Origin: Novosphingobium sp. PhB165
Lineage (GTDB): Bacteria > Pseudomonadota > Alphaproteobacteria > Sphingomonadales > Sphingomonadaceae
Direction: 5' to 3'
DNA: 64,000 bases
Assembly (NCBI RefSeq): GCF_004341845.1
Contig: NZ_SLVB01000001.1
Coordinates: 806,001 to 870,000, forward strand
This document shows positions 7,363 through 15,307 of this stretch, piece by piece (position 1 is the first letter of the stretch; every line of letters starts with the position of its first letter). The notes under the pieces are model-generated. The model did not search any database. It was not told the origin of the DNA and saw only the letters and a list, made by a program, of their open reading frames with translations. The position numbers and the translations under genes are program-made.

Positions 7363-8270
7363 GCGATCGTCGTTTCGATGGGCGGGTTGCCGTCATCACT
7401 GGCGGCGCGCGCGGGCTGGGGCGGACTTATGCCGAACTGCTCGGCTCGCTCGGCGCCAAAGTCGTCATCAACGACAATGGCAGCGCCTTGTCAGGGAACG
7501 GATCGGATACCGGCCCCGCCGAGGAGGCGGCCCAGGCCCTTCGCGATGCCGGATATGAGGCGGTGGCTTCGACCGACAGCGTTGCGACACCGGAAGGCGG
7601 CAAGGCAATCGTCGAAGCCGCGCTGGATGCTTTCGGCCGGATCGACGTGCTGATCCACAACGCCGGAAACAACCGTTTCGCGATGCTGGATGAGATCAGC
7701 TACGAGGATTTTCGCGCGGTGGTGGATGTCCACCTGCTCGGTGCCTTTCACGTCGTTCGCCCGACATTCGAACGCATGACGAAGGATGGTTATGGCCGCG
7801 TCGTCCTGACAGGATCGATCGGCGGACTATACTCGATGCCCAGCGTGGTGAACTACGCGGTTTCGAAGTCCGGGATGATCGGCCTCAACAACATCGTCGC
7901 GATTGAAGGCGCGGCGCGCGGGGTGAAGTCCAACATCATCCTGCCCGGCGCGGTGACGCGCATGGCCGAGGGCCTCGATATCTCGCAGTATCCGCCGATG
8001 GGGCCCGAACTCGTGGCGCCCGTCGTCGGCTGGCTCGCACATGAGAGCTGTTCGGTTACGGGTGAGATGTACGTCTCGATGGGCGGGCGCGTCGCGCGTG
8101 CCTTCATTACCGAGACGGAGGGACTCTACCGGCCGGACTGGAGCATCGACACCGTTGGCGACAACATCGATGCGATCCGCGACACCGATCGCTTGTGGAC
8201 CTTCCATCCGGCAGAGGATGGCTTTTCGCAGCACATGGCGAAAAGCTTCGAAATGGTGCGCGCCGGATAA
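7359..8270 (+). CDS. Short-chain dehydrogenase, MFE-2/17beta-HSD4-like 3-hydroxyacyl-CoA dehydrogenase
   Basis: At 303 residues, this SDR has the glycine motif GGARGLG (15-21), NDNG after the second strand (the acidic residue favours NAD), NAG, and a canonical Ser153-Tyr166-Lys170 triad (NYAVSK). The opening and the 'VVINDNG' segment resemble the dehydrogenase domain of peroxisomal multifunctional enzyme 2, so oxidation of a 3-hydroxyacyl-CoA is the likely role. It starts at ATG 7359, overlapping the preceding gene by 4 bp. A longer in-frame reading back to 7068 merely runs inside the previous SDR. Unlike its two neighbours it keeps the catalytic Tyr. It is the last gene of the operon; a 10-bp perfect hairpin spans its stop codon. 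Confidence 0.85.
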   Translation: MSDRRFDGRVAVITGGARGLGRTYAELLGSLGAKVVINDNGSALSGNGSDTGPAEEAAQALRDAGYEAVASTDSVATPEGGKAIVEAALDAFGRIDVLIHNAGNNRFAMLDEISYEDFRAVVDVHLLGAFHVVRPTFERMTKDGYGRVVLTGSIGGLYSMPSVVNYAVSKSGMIGLNNIVAIEGAARGVKSNIILPGAVTRMAEGLDISQYPPMGPELVAPVVGWLAHESCSVTGEMYVSMGGRVARAFITETEGLYRPDWSIDTVGDNIDAIRDTDRLWTFHPAEDGFSQHMAKSFEMVRAG

Positions 8271-8280
8271 CGGCGCGCAC
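8256..8280 (+). terminator. Hairpin across the SDR stop codon
   Basis: GTGCGCGCCG, loop GATAA, CGGCGCGCAC forms a perfect 10-bp stem whose loop contains the stop codon of the SDR. It lies just before the convergent esterase gene. There is no T run, so rho-independent termination is not certain; it may stabilise the 3' end instead. Confidence 0.4.
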
Positions 8281-8290
8281 TCACCCCGGG

Positions 8291-9229
8291 TCAGGGCGCG
8301 GCTTTGCGGGTCAGGAAACCTTGCATTGCAAGCCACGCGGTGAATTCGTCGAGCACGAGCGTTGTCGTCGTGTTCGGCTTTCCGAGCCCGAAACCATGGC
8401 TACCCTGCTGGTAGCCATGGATTTCGACAGGTCGCTTGGCTGCAAGCCAGCCCTGCGCAATCGGGAAGCCCATCGATGGAAACAGGGGATCGTCCAGAGC
8501 GATCGCATCGAACATCGGCGATGCGTCGGCCGGAACGTCGATCTTTGCCTGCGGCCCATAGATGTACCCGAAGAAGGCAGGGCGCTCGCCCGGCTTCGCG
8601 GCAAGGACGGTCTGGAGTGACGTCATGGCGCCGGCCGAAAAGCCGATCATGCCGACGCGGGCAGGGTCCACGCCCCATTTCGCGGCGTTTTCACGCACCA
8701 TTTTCAGGGCGGCAAGGCCATCCTCGGTGGCCTGCGGATTGGTCAACTCCGGCTGTCTGGTTGGATCGGGAATGCCCGCCATCATCTTGGCCCAGACATA
8801 TTTCCCGGCTTCCGCTTCGTCCTTGGGCGTCGGCAGAAGGCGATATTTCAGAACGAACGCGGCAATACCGCGGTCTGCAAGCGCCTGCGCGACATCCCAG
8901 CCCTCGTGCGACATGGAAAGCGCCATGAAAGCTCCACCGGGCGCCACGATCACGGCGGCGCCGGTCGCTTTGGCCGGATCGGGAAGAATCGGCGTCAGGG
9001 TGGGCCGGGTGACATTGCGGACCGAATAGTCCTTGCCGAAATACCGGGACCAGTTCTCGCTGTCGGCAGATCCGGGAGTCTTGGCTCCGTAGAGCGGAAT
9101 GGCCCCCGGTTCGGCCGGTGCACTTGCCGGAGCAGGCGCCGGATAGTCGGCGGGCTGCGCCGCCGCATTACCGGCTGCCGTCATGCAGGCCATTGCCAAG
9201 GCAAAATATACCGACTTGCCCGTCGTCAT
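8291..9229 (-). CDS. Exported alpha/beta hydrolase (esterase, acetylxylan-esterase-like)
   Basis: The 312-residue serine hydrolase starts at ATG 9229, chosen because GGGGAG precedes it at good spacing and because it begins a signal peptide (MTTGKSVYFALAMACMTAAG, cleavage probably after AAA). An ATG 14 codons upstream would spoil that signal. The oxyanion segment is APGGAF, the nucleophile elbow is GFSAG, an acid candidate is in IALDDP, and the catalytic His is in QGSHGFG. Such proteins hydrolyse acyl esters, often on carbohydrates, in the periplasm or outside. It is convergent with the SDR operon and divergent from the GntR regulator, so it may release a substrate before uptake. The natural ester is unknown. 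Confidence 0.75.
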   Translation of the reverse strand: MTTGKSVYFALAMACMTAAGNAAAQPADYPAPAPASAPAEPGAIPLYGAKTPGSADSENWSRYFGKDYSVRNVTRPTLTPILPDPAKATGAAVIVAPGGAFMALSMSHEGWDVAQALADRGIAAFVLKYRLLPTPKDEAEAGKYVWAKMMAGIPDPTRQPELTNPQATEDGLAALKMVRENAAKWGVDPARVGMIGFSAGAMTSLQTVLAAKPGERPAFFGYIYGPQAKIDVPADASPMFDAIALDDPLFPSMGFPIAQGWLAAKRPVEIHGYQQGSHGFGLGKPNTTTTLVLDEFTAWLAMQGFLTRKAAP

Positions 9230-9303
9230 CCAGCATCTCCCCTTTTTGTGTGGGGAGGGGATGGCACGCACGAAGGCATAGGGTCAAATAGGCTTTCTTG
9301 GCA

Positions 9304-9316
9304 ATGCCATAGGCAT
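9304..9316. promoter_or_regulatory. Inverted repeat between esterase and GntR regulator
   Basis: ATGCC ATA GGCAT is a perfect 5-bp dyad with a 3-base spacer in the divergent intergenic region 9230-9488, about 75 bp upstream of the esterase and 170 bp upstream of the regulator. Its form suits a dimeric GntR-type repressor. The assignment rests on position only. Confidence 0.3.
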
Positions 9317-9488
9317 TTTCTATGCTTCCGAACCGGCCCATGCGCAGCGTGCTTTACGCTTTCTCTCTTGGCGATATCGATGTCAAAAAGGATACTCAAA
9401 GACTGTCAGGCGTGGCATAGGACTTGCCGCATCGCCCCAGGCCAACCGACTGGACGATGCGATCGGTTTCGTGATTTGAAAGTGCGGG

Positions 9489-10229
9489 ATGGACAAGCGC
9501 AAAAGCAGAACGGCACTCGACACCGCGGCGGACAAGTTGAGAGAGATCGTCCTCGCGCGCGAGCCCGGAACCTATATTGGCCGGGAAGAGGCGCTTATTT
9601 CCGAGCTTGGCTTTGCCCGGGCTACCGTTCGGCAAGCCGCAAGGCTGGTTGAGCGCGAGGGCTTTCTTGCCGTTCGCCGCGGCAATGCCGGTGGCTATTT
9701 CGCATCCCGGCCGGACTCGAAAACGATCGAATCCATTGTCAGCATGTATCTGTCGATGATGGAGGTGCCGCCGGAGGATGTCACCGTCATCGCCACCGCG
9801 TTATGGGTCGAGGCCATGCGCAAGGCCGCTCATGCACCGCATGACGTGATCGTGGAGAGGACGGCGACTCTCGTGGAGCGGACCCGCGCGGTCTCCGACG
9901 ATGCCGGTTTCGACGAAGTCCGGGAACTCGAACGTGAGACGCAGGATATTGTGTTCGAGCTGGCTGACAGTGCGTACATCAAGCTCATCTTCGACATCAA
10001 CGTGGCCTTCTCGCGCAGGACTTATCAGGGGCCGGCAGCGGACGATGTTTCGCCTGAACATCGCCGTTTCGTACAGAGCTGGCGCAATGCCCGGCTGATG
10101 GAATTTGGGGCACTCATTCAGGGCGATCCGGAACTTGCCGCTATTGCCAGCCAGTACAGCCGAAAAGTCTGGGCGCGCCGCATCCGGGCACGCTTTCATA
10201 TGAAGCGCGAGCAGGAAGAACTCGATTGA
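9489..10229 (+). CDS. GntR-family transcriptional regulator, FCD-type
   Basis: This 246-residue regulator has an N-terminal winged helix in which ELGFARATVRQAARLVEREG is the recognition segment, followed by FLAVRRGNAGGYFASRP, the wing. The remaining ~150 residues are helical and match the FadR C-terminal (FCD) effector-binding layout, although the usual metal-binding His residues are not obvious. FCD regulators commonly repress catabolic operons and are released by organic acids or acyl-CoAs. It is divergent from the exported esterase and lies between the SDR operon and the crotonase/CoA-transferase genes. It is a plausible controller of the cluster; its operator is not proven. Confidence 0.75.
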   Translation: MDKRKSRTALDTAADKLREIVLAREPGTYIGREEALISELGFARATVRQAARLVEREGFLAVRRGNAGGYFASRPDSKTIESIVSMYLSMMEVPPEDVTVIATALWVEAMRKAAHAPHDVIVERTATLVERTRAVSDDAGFDEVRELERETQDIVFELADSAYIKLIFDINVAFSRRTYQGPAADDVSPEHRRFVQSWRNARLMEFGALIQGDPELAAIASQYSRKVWARRIRARFHMKREQEELD

Positions 10230-10315
10230 TTACGGGTGGGCGAGCGTGGCGCACACCGCTTCGTTGACCCGCAGATCCGCATTTTGTCGGGCATCGCTCC
10301 GGCAATCCGAGCATG

Positions 10316-10330
10316 CTTGACGGTACGTGC
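10316..10330 (-). promoter_or_regulatory. Degenerate reverse copy of the 16-bp motif
   Basis: Read on the minus strand this segment matches the 16-bp cluster motif at roughly 12 positions (plus strand: CTTGACGGTACGTGC). It is upstream of the AraC-type regulator gene. The match may be chance, but its position would fit autoregulation. Confidence 0.2.
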
Positions 10331-10376
10331 ATGGTGCGGGAAGCCTGCGAGCATTCAATCCGAAGGCGCTCATGAG

Positions 10377-11474
10377 ATGGCGCTGACTTCAGGAAGCGGA
10401 CATCAAAAGATGAACCGTCAAACGCAAGACACAGTTGCGCAGTGGATGGCAGAATCCGCATCCCAGACAATTCAGGCGCGGATTTTGCGATTTTTGCCCG
10501 AACTGATCCGTGAACTGGGCGGTGATGCGGAAGATATTCTCGGGTCGTTCGATCTGGATTGCGAAAGCTGCGAGATCGAGGGGGCTGTGAGCTGCCGTCA
10601 GTGGGTCGGGGTTCTGGAACAGGCCGCGGCAACTCTCAACGTCGATGACCTTGGAATGCGGCTTGCCGAACGGCAGGGCGGGACGGCCTTGTTCGGACCG
10701 CTCGGCAACGTGATGCGAAACTGCCGCAATTTCGGCGAATCCCTCACTTACGCGGCCACGCACAACGCGGCGCACAGTCTGGGCGCCCGGGTCTGGATGG
10801 GGCGGACAATATCCGGACAGACCGTGTTCATGGGGCACGAGCTGCTCGCGGAGGACATCTCAAGCAGAAGCCAGGCAATCGAGCACGCACTGCTTGCCGG
10901 CCATCTGGCTGCCCGCTCCATGACGGGCGGGCATGTCGGTGCGCGCCGCGTGCATTTCCGTCACGAAGCCATATCGCGACCCTCGCTCTATCGCCGATAC
11001 TTCCAATGCAACGTTCGGTTCTGCTGCAACGAAGATGGCGTTGCCTTCACGGCAGAAGACTTGTCGAGGCCGATCTTCGATCCCGACGAGGTTTCGCTGA
11101 GCGAACTCATCGAACGCATCGAAAGGGAATATGGCACTCAGCGGCCGGCATTCCAGGCGTTGGTCCGCAGCGTTGTCATGCAACTGCTCTGGACCGGCAA
11201 CAGCGCCGTCGAGGACGTGGCACATGTGCTCGACCTCCATAGCAGAGCTCTCCATCGGCGGCTGCAATCGGAACATTGCACGTTTCAGACGATCAAGGAC
11301 GAGGTGCGCCGCGACGTGCTGATGTACTACCTGCGTCACACCGCGCTTCCACTTGGTCGGATATCCGAGAAGCTCGGCTTCTCCGAACAGTCCGCGATGT
11401 CGCGTTTCGCAAGAACCCACCTGAATGCGACGCCGAGGCAATTACGCCAGAGCTGCGTCGCCGCTTTGCCCTGA
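10377..11474 (+). CDS. AraC-family transcriptional regulator (Arabinose_bd/OruR-like type)
   Basis: The protein (365 residues from ATG 10377; ATG 10410 is an alternative start with similar support) has an N-terminal ligand-binding region of the kind found with PF12625 regulators: RILRFLPELIRELGGDAEDI, then LEQAAATLNVDDLGMRLAER and FGPLGNVMRNC. A C-terminal AraC HTH pair follows (VEDVAHVLDLHSRALHRRLQ, then LGRISEKLGFSEQSAMSRFA). Such regulators usually activate nearby catabolic genes in response to a pathway intermediate. The next gene, a crotonase, begins 63 bp downstream. It could be the protein that recognises the repeated 16-bp motif, but the GntR regulator is an equal candidate. Confidence 0.8.
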   Translation: MALTSGSGHQKMNRQTQDTVAQWMAESASQTIQARILRFLPELIRELGGDAEDILGSFDLDCESCEIEGAVSCRQWVGVLEQAAATLNVDDLGMRLAERQGGTALFGPLGNVMRNCRNFGESLTYAATHNAAHSLGARVWMGRTISGQTVFMGHELLAEDISSRSQAIEHALLAGHLAARSMTGGHVGARRVHFRHEAISRPSLYRRYFQCNVRFCCNEDGVAFTAEDLSRPIFDPDEVSLSELIERIEREYGTQRPAFQALVRSVVMQLLWTGNSAVEDVAHVLDLHSRALHRRLQSEHCTFQTIKDEVRRDVLMYYLRHTALPLGRISEKLGFSEQSAMSRFARTHLNATPRQLRQSCVAALP

Positions 11475-11537
11475 GCGTGCATGAAAAAGACTTCGAAGGC
11501 GGCAGCGCCGTTAACACCGGGTGGAGGAATGAATTTC

Positions 11538-12323
11538 ATGGACGACTGGAATCTGGGTACGGGCGGGCTTCGCATAGAGCGGGAAGGTCCGCTTGCCTGG
11601 TGCATCATCGATCGGCCCGAAGCGCGCAATGCCATGACGCCTGCGATGTACCTCGGCCTCAAACGGGCCGTTCGCCTGGTCAACACCGACAAGGAAGCAA
11701 GGGCTCTTATCATCACCGGCACCGGCGATGTCTTTGCCCCCGGCGGCGACATGGGCGGCCGAAAGGTCGAAGGTGACGAACCCGTGCCGACGGGCCTGAC
11801 CTATGAGACGCTGCCCTTTATCGCGATCCGCGAAAGCACCGCGCCGATCATCTCGGCGGTAAACGGAATATGTCAGGCCGGTGGTCTCCTGACCGCCATG
11901 ATGTCGGACATTGCAGTGGTCAGCGAACGCGCGACGTTCCGCGTTCCCGAACTGCTGAGGGGGCTGATCGATGCAACCTATGCGGCGACGCTGCCCTTGC
12001 ATGTGGGAATGGCGATCGCTCGCGATCTCCTGCTCAGTGCCCGGACCATTGACGCCGGGGAGGCGCTGCGCATCGGCCTGATTTCCCGCGTTGTGCCGCA
12101 CGAGCGCCTTCACGACGAGGCCCGGAAGGCGGCCACCGAAATCCTGCGGACCGCGCCGGAGGCCCGGATGCATACAAAGCGGCTGCTCAACGAACATTAT
12201 CGGCCGATCGATTATCAGACGATGTTCTGGTCGCTACAGAACTCGCAGGAACCGCGCGAAGGCATGCGAGCCTTCATCGAAAAGCGGGCGCCCAGCTGGG
12301 TTCCGGACGGTCTCGAAGATTGA
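11538..12323 (+). CDS. Enoyl-CoA hydratase/isomerase (crotonase) family protein
   Basis: The 261-residue crotonase keeps the two oxyanion-hole elements (NAM at 31-33; FAPGGD at 66-71). At the two positions of the catalytic Glu pair it has Leu118 (in QAGGLLTAMMSD, where hydratases have GGGCE) and Glu138 (FRVPELLRG). With only the second Glu it may be an isomerase, a C-C bond enzyme or another crotonase-fold enzyme rather than a standard hydratase. I chose ATG 11538 because GGAGGA ends 9 bases upstream; ATG 11529 directly abuts that site, and a longer reading starts at 11481. The resulting length is typical for the family. It sits between the AraC regulator and the CoA-transferase. Confidence 0.8.
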   Translation: MDDWNLGTGGLRIEREGPLAWCIIDRPEARNAMTPAMYLGLKRAVRLVNTDKEARALIITGTGDVFAPGGDMGGRKVEGDEPVPTGLTYETLPFIAIRESTAPIISAVNGICQAGGLLTAMMSDIAVVSERATFRVPELLRGLIDATYAATLPLHVGMAIARDLLLSARTIDAGEALRIGLISRVVPHERLHDEARKAATEILRTAPEARMHTKRLLNEHYRPIDYQTMFWSLQNSQEPREGMRAFIEKRAPSWVPDGLED

Positions 12324-12674
12324 TCCGCGCGCTCCAGATAGGACCGAACTGACGACGTTCAGACGAACGTGGCTCTCTTTCTGTAAATATTCGCGACTTT
12401 CCGCAGCTGATGCGAGTTGGGAAGCGTTCCTCGAAAGCCGCGGGACGTCTTCCCTGCTGTCGGATGTCAGCCGAAATCGTCATGGCGAACCACTACCCGT
12501 AGGACGTTCGGGACGGTGTCGATACAGCCAAGCCCATGTGCATGTCGGCGCTTGCTTATGCGCCGACAGAATGAGCACGCGTAGTCGGCCACGCCGCCAA
12601 TTTGCGATCCCCCAACGACTTGCAATGGCAGCGTTTCCGGAACCCGCGGCTGCGACGGAGAGGATACCGAACGA
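12324..12674. other. Intergenic region, hairpin only
   Basis: This 351-bp gap precedes the CoA-transferase. Apart from a 9-bp hairpin at 12543-12568 and an AT-richer patch near 12370-12400, I see no gene. Open frames here run through from neighbouring genes in other frames and have no start signals. Confidence 0.4.
12543..12568. promoter_or_regulatory. Inverted repeat upstream of the CoA-transferase
   Basis: TGTCGGCGC, loop TTGCTTAT, GCGCCGACA makes a perfect 9-bp stem about 107 bp before the CoA-transferase start. There is no T run, so it may be an operator or a leader structure. Confidence 0.3.
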
Positions 12675-13901
12675 ATGACGAAAGTAATGCAGGGAATCCG
12701 CGTTCTGGAAGTGGCGCAGCATACGTTCGTCCCGTCGGCGGGTGGGATACTCGCCGATTGGGGAGCCGACGTCATCAAGATCGAGCACCCGGTTCGCGGG
12801 GACGCGATGCGCGGGATTGTCAATCTCGGTGGCCAAAGGGTCGATCCGCGCCGCAATACACTGATGGAGCATCCCAATCGCGGCAAGCGGAGCGTCGGAA
12901 TCGACATCTCGACACCCGAAGGGCAGGAACTCATCTACCGGATCGCGGCGACGGCGGACGTATTCCTTACCAATTACCTCCCACAACATCGGCGCAAACT
13001 GAACATCGACGTCGAACAGATTCGCGCTGCCAATCCCAAAATCATCTACGCGCGCGGAAGCGCTTACGGCGACAAGGGGCCTGAGCGGGAAGTCGGCGGC
13101 TTCGACGGCACCGCGTTCTGGGCGCGCAGCGGCGTTGGCTATTCGATGAGTCCTGACGGTCTGGACGGCCCCCTATCGCAGGGTATTCCGGCATTCGGTG
13201 ACTCGTCGGGCGGCATGAATATCGCCGGGGGCATTTCGGCCGCTCTCTTCCATCGTGACCGCACGGGGGAGGCCCTGGAGGTCGACGTATCGCTGATCAG
13301 TACGGCATGGTGGGCCGCCGGCGCCGCAGTCGACCAGTTCATCGAACACAACGAAGTCATGCGCGTGCCTATGCCGTCATCGGGCGGAAAGGCGGGTAAC
13401 CCCTTCATGGGCAATTTCCGCACCTCCGATGGCGGCACCATCAACCTCTGCACGCTCACGCCGGGCCCGCATATTCGCAGCATGTTCGAGCATGTAGGCG
13501 CCCCCGAAGCCGCCGACGATCCGCGCTTTGCCAATGTTCAGGGCCTGATGGAAAACTGGAAAGAAGCCAGCGACATCCTCACCCGCAAATTCGCCGAGCG
13601 TCCCTTCCAGTATTGGCGGCAGCACCTCAAGACCTTCACCGGCCAATGGGCGCCGTTCCAGAGCCTGCTCGACCTTGCAAGCGACGAACAGGCGCTGGCA
13701 AACGACATGCTCATCGAAGTGGAAGCGGCCGATGGCGGCGCTCCGCTCAAACTGGTTCGCGGGCCGGTTCAATTCAACCACCAGCCGGTGGAAACCACCC
13801 GCGCGCCTCAGGCTTCCGAGCATACCGAGATGTTCCTGATGGAACTTGGTGTCGAATGGGACGAAATCGAGGCGCTCAAAGCACAGGGGGCGATCGCCTA
13901 A
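12675..13901 (+). CDS. CaiB/BaiF family (class III) CoA-transferase
   Basis: This 408-residue enzyme moves CoA between an acyl-CoA donor and a free acid. N-terminal IRVLEVAQ, then [19 protein letters not shown], is the family hallmark, and the catalytic Asp is Asp176 in FGDSSGG, followed by the usual [15 protein letters not shown] and VDVSL. GGAGAGGA precedes the ATG. The region already has an AMP-forming acyl-CoA synthetase, so this gives a second, ATP-free route for activating a substrate or recycling CoA from a product. It has its own upstream gap and is followed by terminator-like hairpins. Length and motifs suggest an intact enzyme; the acid pair is unknown. Confidence 0.85.
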   Translation: MTKVMQGIRVLEVAQHTFVPSAGGILADWGADVIKIEHPVRGDAMRGIVNLGGQRVDPRRNTLMEHPNRGKRSVGIDISTPEGQELIYRIAATADVFLTNYLPQHRRKLNIDVEQIRAANPKIIYARGSAYGDKGPEREVGGFDGTAFWARSGVGYSMSPDGLDGPLSQGIPAFGDSSGGMNIAGGISAALFHRDRTGEALEVDVSLISTAWWAAGAAVDQFIEHNEVMRVPMPSSGGKAGNPFMGNFRTSDGGTINLCTLTPGPHIRSMFEHVGAPEAADDPRFANVQGLMENWKEASDILTRKFAERPFQYWRQHLKTFTGQWAPFQSLLDLASDEQALANDMLIEVEAADGGAPLKLVRGPVQFNHQPVETTRAPQASEHTEMFLMELGVEWDEIEALKAQGAIA

Positions 13902-13910
13902 CTATTGTTA

Positions 13911-13938
13911 CCACGCCGTGCATCGGTGCACGGCGTGG
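13911..13938 (+). terminator. Strong 12-bp hairpin after the CoA-transferase
   Basis: CCACGCCGTGCA, loop TCGG, TGCACGGCGTGG starts 10 bp after the CoA-transferase stop. The stem is perfect but no T run follows directly. A second, T-tailed hairpin lies just downstream. Confidence 0.55.
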
Positions 13939-13953
13939 TGCCGTATGCCCTGT

Positions 13954-13973
13954 GGCTAAAAATAGCCGTTTTT
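13954..13973 (+). terminator. Rho-independent terminator
   Basis: GGCTA AAAA TAGCC followed by GTTTTT is a short stem with a T tail on the plus strand, downstream of the CoA-transferase and before the convergent tRNA-Ser gene. Confidence 0.55.
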
Positions 13974-13993
13974 GGGATGTTCCGGGGGGCATT

Positions 13994-14083
13994 TGGCGGA
14001 CAGGGTGGGATTCGAACCCACGGTGAGCTTGCACCCACGGCGGTTTTCAAGACCGCTGCCTTAAACCACTCGGCCACCTGTCC
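13994..14083 (-). tRNA. tRNA-Ser (anticodon UGA)
   Basis: On the minus strand, GGACAGG (5') pairs with CCTGTCC (3') to form a 7-bp acceptor stem, then discriminator G and an encoded CCA. T8 and A14 are in place. The anticodon loop is CTTGAAA, giving UGA, and there is a long variable arm (CGTGGGTGCAAGCTCACCG) as expected for Ser. The T loop reads GGTTCGAATCC. The 90-nt length fits. Its 3' end faces the accessory catabolic region, the usual geometry for island insertion, though no integrase or repeat of the 3' end was seen here. Confidence 0.95.
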
Positions 14084-14257
14084 GCTTCGGCAACGCGCAT
14101 AGCGAAAAGCGAGCGCCTTGCAAGGGGGTGCGGCACCGAAAACCCCCGATCCGGAAACGTCGATCGGGACGGAATGCAGCCCATTTGCGGCGGCTGTCCA
14201 CGGCTGAGACGTTCGGCCCATTTGCATCGCCGACGCATTGTGCAAGATTTAGGCGTG

Positions 14258-15307
14258 ATGAGTTGTTCTTCGAAGCTTCGGTCCCTGCGTCTTCCGTTTC
14301 TTGCAGCAGCCCTTGCTCTCGTACCGCTTTCGTCGGTCGATGCGCAGCCGGTGGTGCAGAGTGTTGGTGGGCAGAGTTTCGACGCCTACCTGCAATCGGT
14401 GGCGGCCCGCGCCCGGCGGGAAGGCGTCAGTGCAAGCACGATTTCGCAGGTACTCACCGGCCTTACGCCCAACGACCGTGTGATCGCGCTTGATAGCGCG
14501 CAGCCCAACCGCAGCAGCGCGCCGCCGCCGGTGGCGCCTTACATCGCCCAGCATGTCGGCCCCAGCATCATCGCCCGGGGGCGCGATCGCTACGCGCAGA
14601 ACGCCTCGATTCTCCCCTCGATAGAGCGGCGCTACGGCGTTCCCGCCAAGATGCTGTTCGCGATCTGGGGGCATGAGACCAATTACGGCAGCTATGTCGG
14701 CGATTTCGACCTTGCCCGCTCGCTGGCGACGCTGGCGTGGGAGGGGCGCCGCCGCCAGCTCTTCGAAAACGAGCTGATCGCGCTGATGAAGATGGTCGAT
14801 CAGGGCGTGCCGACTTACAAGCTCAAGGGAAGCTGGGCAGGGGCCTTCGGTTATCCGCAGTTCCTGCCGAGCGTATATCTGCGCCTCGCTGCCGATGGTG
14901 ACGGCAACGGCACGCGCGACATTTTCTCCAGCCCGGCGGATACGCTGGCCTCGATCGCGAACTATTTCCGCGATGCGGGCTGGCGGCCGGGCCAGCCCTG
15001 GGGCGTACGCGCCTCGCTGCCTGCCGGTTTCTCGATCGGTTCCTATGGCTCGAAGCTTTCGGCGCCCACTTGCACGCAAGTCCATGCCCGCCACTCGCAG
15101 TGGAAGAGCGTGGCCGAATGGCGCGCGCTTGGCGTCAATGCTCTCGGACCTATCGGCGATAATGTGCAGGCCTCGCTGTTCCAGCCTGACGGTCCGGGGA
15201 CGCCTGCCTATCTGTTAACCGGGAATTATCGGGTGATCCTCCAGTACAACTGCTCGAACTACTACGCATTGTCCGTTGGGTTGCTTGCAGATGAGATTGC
15301 CCGTTAA
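14258..15307 (+). CDS. MltB-type lytic murein transglycosylase
   Basis: The protein (349 residues from ATG 14258; a longer frame from 14174 would push the signal peptide inside) has a signal sequence LRLPFLAAALALVPLSSVDA. The SLT_2/MltB catalytic region follows: YGVPAKMLFAIWGHETNYGS with catalytic Glu140, then GAFGYPQFLPS and DIFSSPADTLASIANYFRDA. It cleaves peptidoglycan glycan strands to 1,6-anhydro-muropeptides in the periplasm. The absence of a clear lipobox Cys suggests a soluble rather than lipid-anchored form. The next gene, an RlpA-like protein, starts inside its 3' end, so two wall-acting genes are coupled. Confidence 0.85.
   Translation: MSCSSKLRSLRLPFLAAALALVPLSSVDAQPVVQSVGGQSFDAYLQSVAARARREGVSASTISQVLTGLTPNDRVIALDSAQPNRSSAPPPVAPYIAQHVGPSIIARGRDRYAQNASILPSIERRYGVPAKMLFAIWGHETNYGSYVGDFDLARSLATLAWEGRRRQLFENELIALMKMVDQGVPTYKLKGSWAGAFGYPQFLPSVYLRLAADGDGNGTRDIFSSPADTLASIANYFRDAGWRPGQPWGVRASLPAGFSIGSYGSKLSAPTCTQVHARHSQWKSVAEWRALGVNALGPIGDNVQASLFQPDGPGTPAYLLTGNYRVILQYNCSNYYALSVGLLADEIAR

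Noticed and set aside
12370..12410. Possible fourth strong copy of the 16-bp motif (reverse GTCGCGA near 12389)
   Set aside because: Only seven bases match; the remainder diverges.
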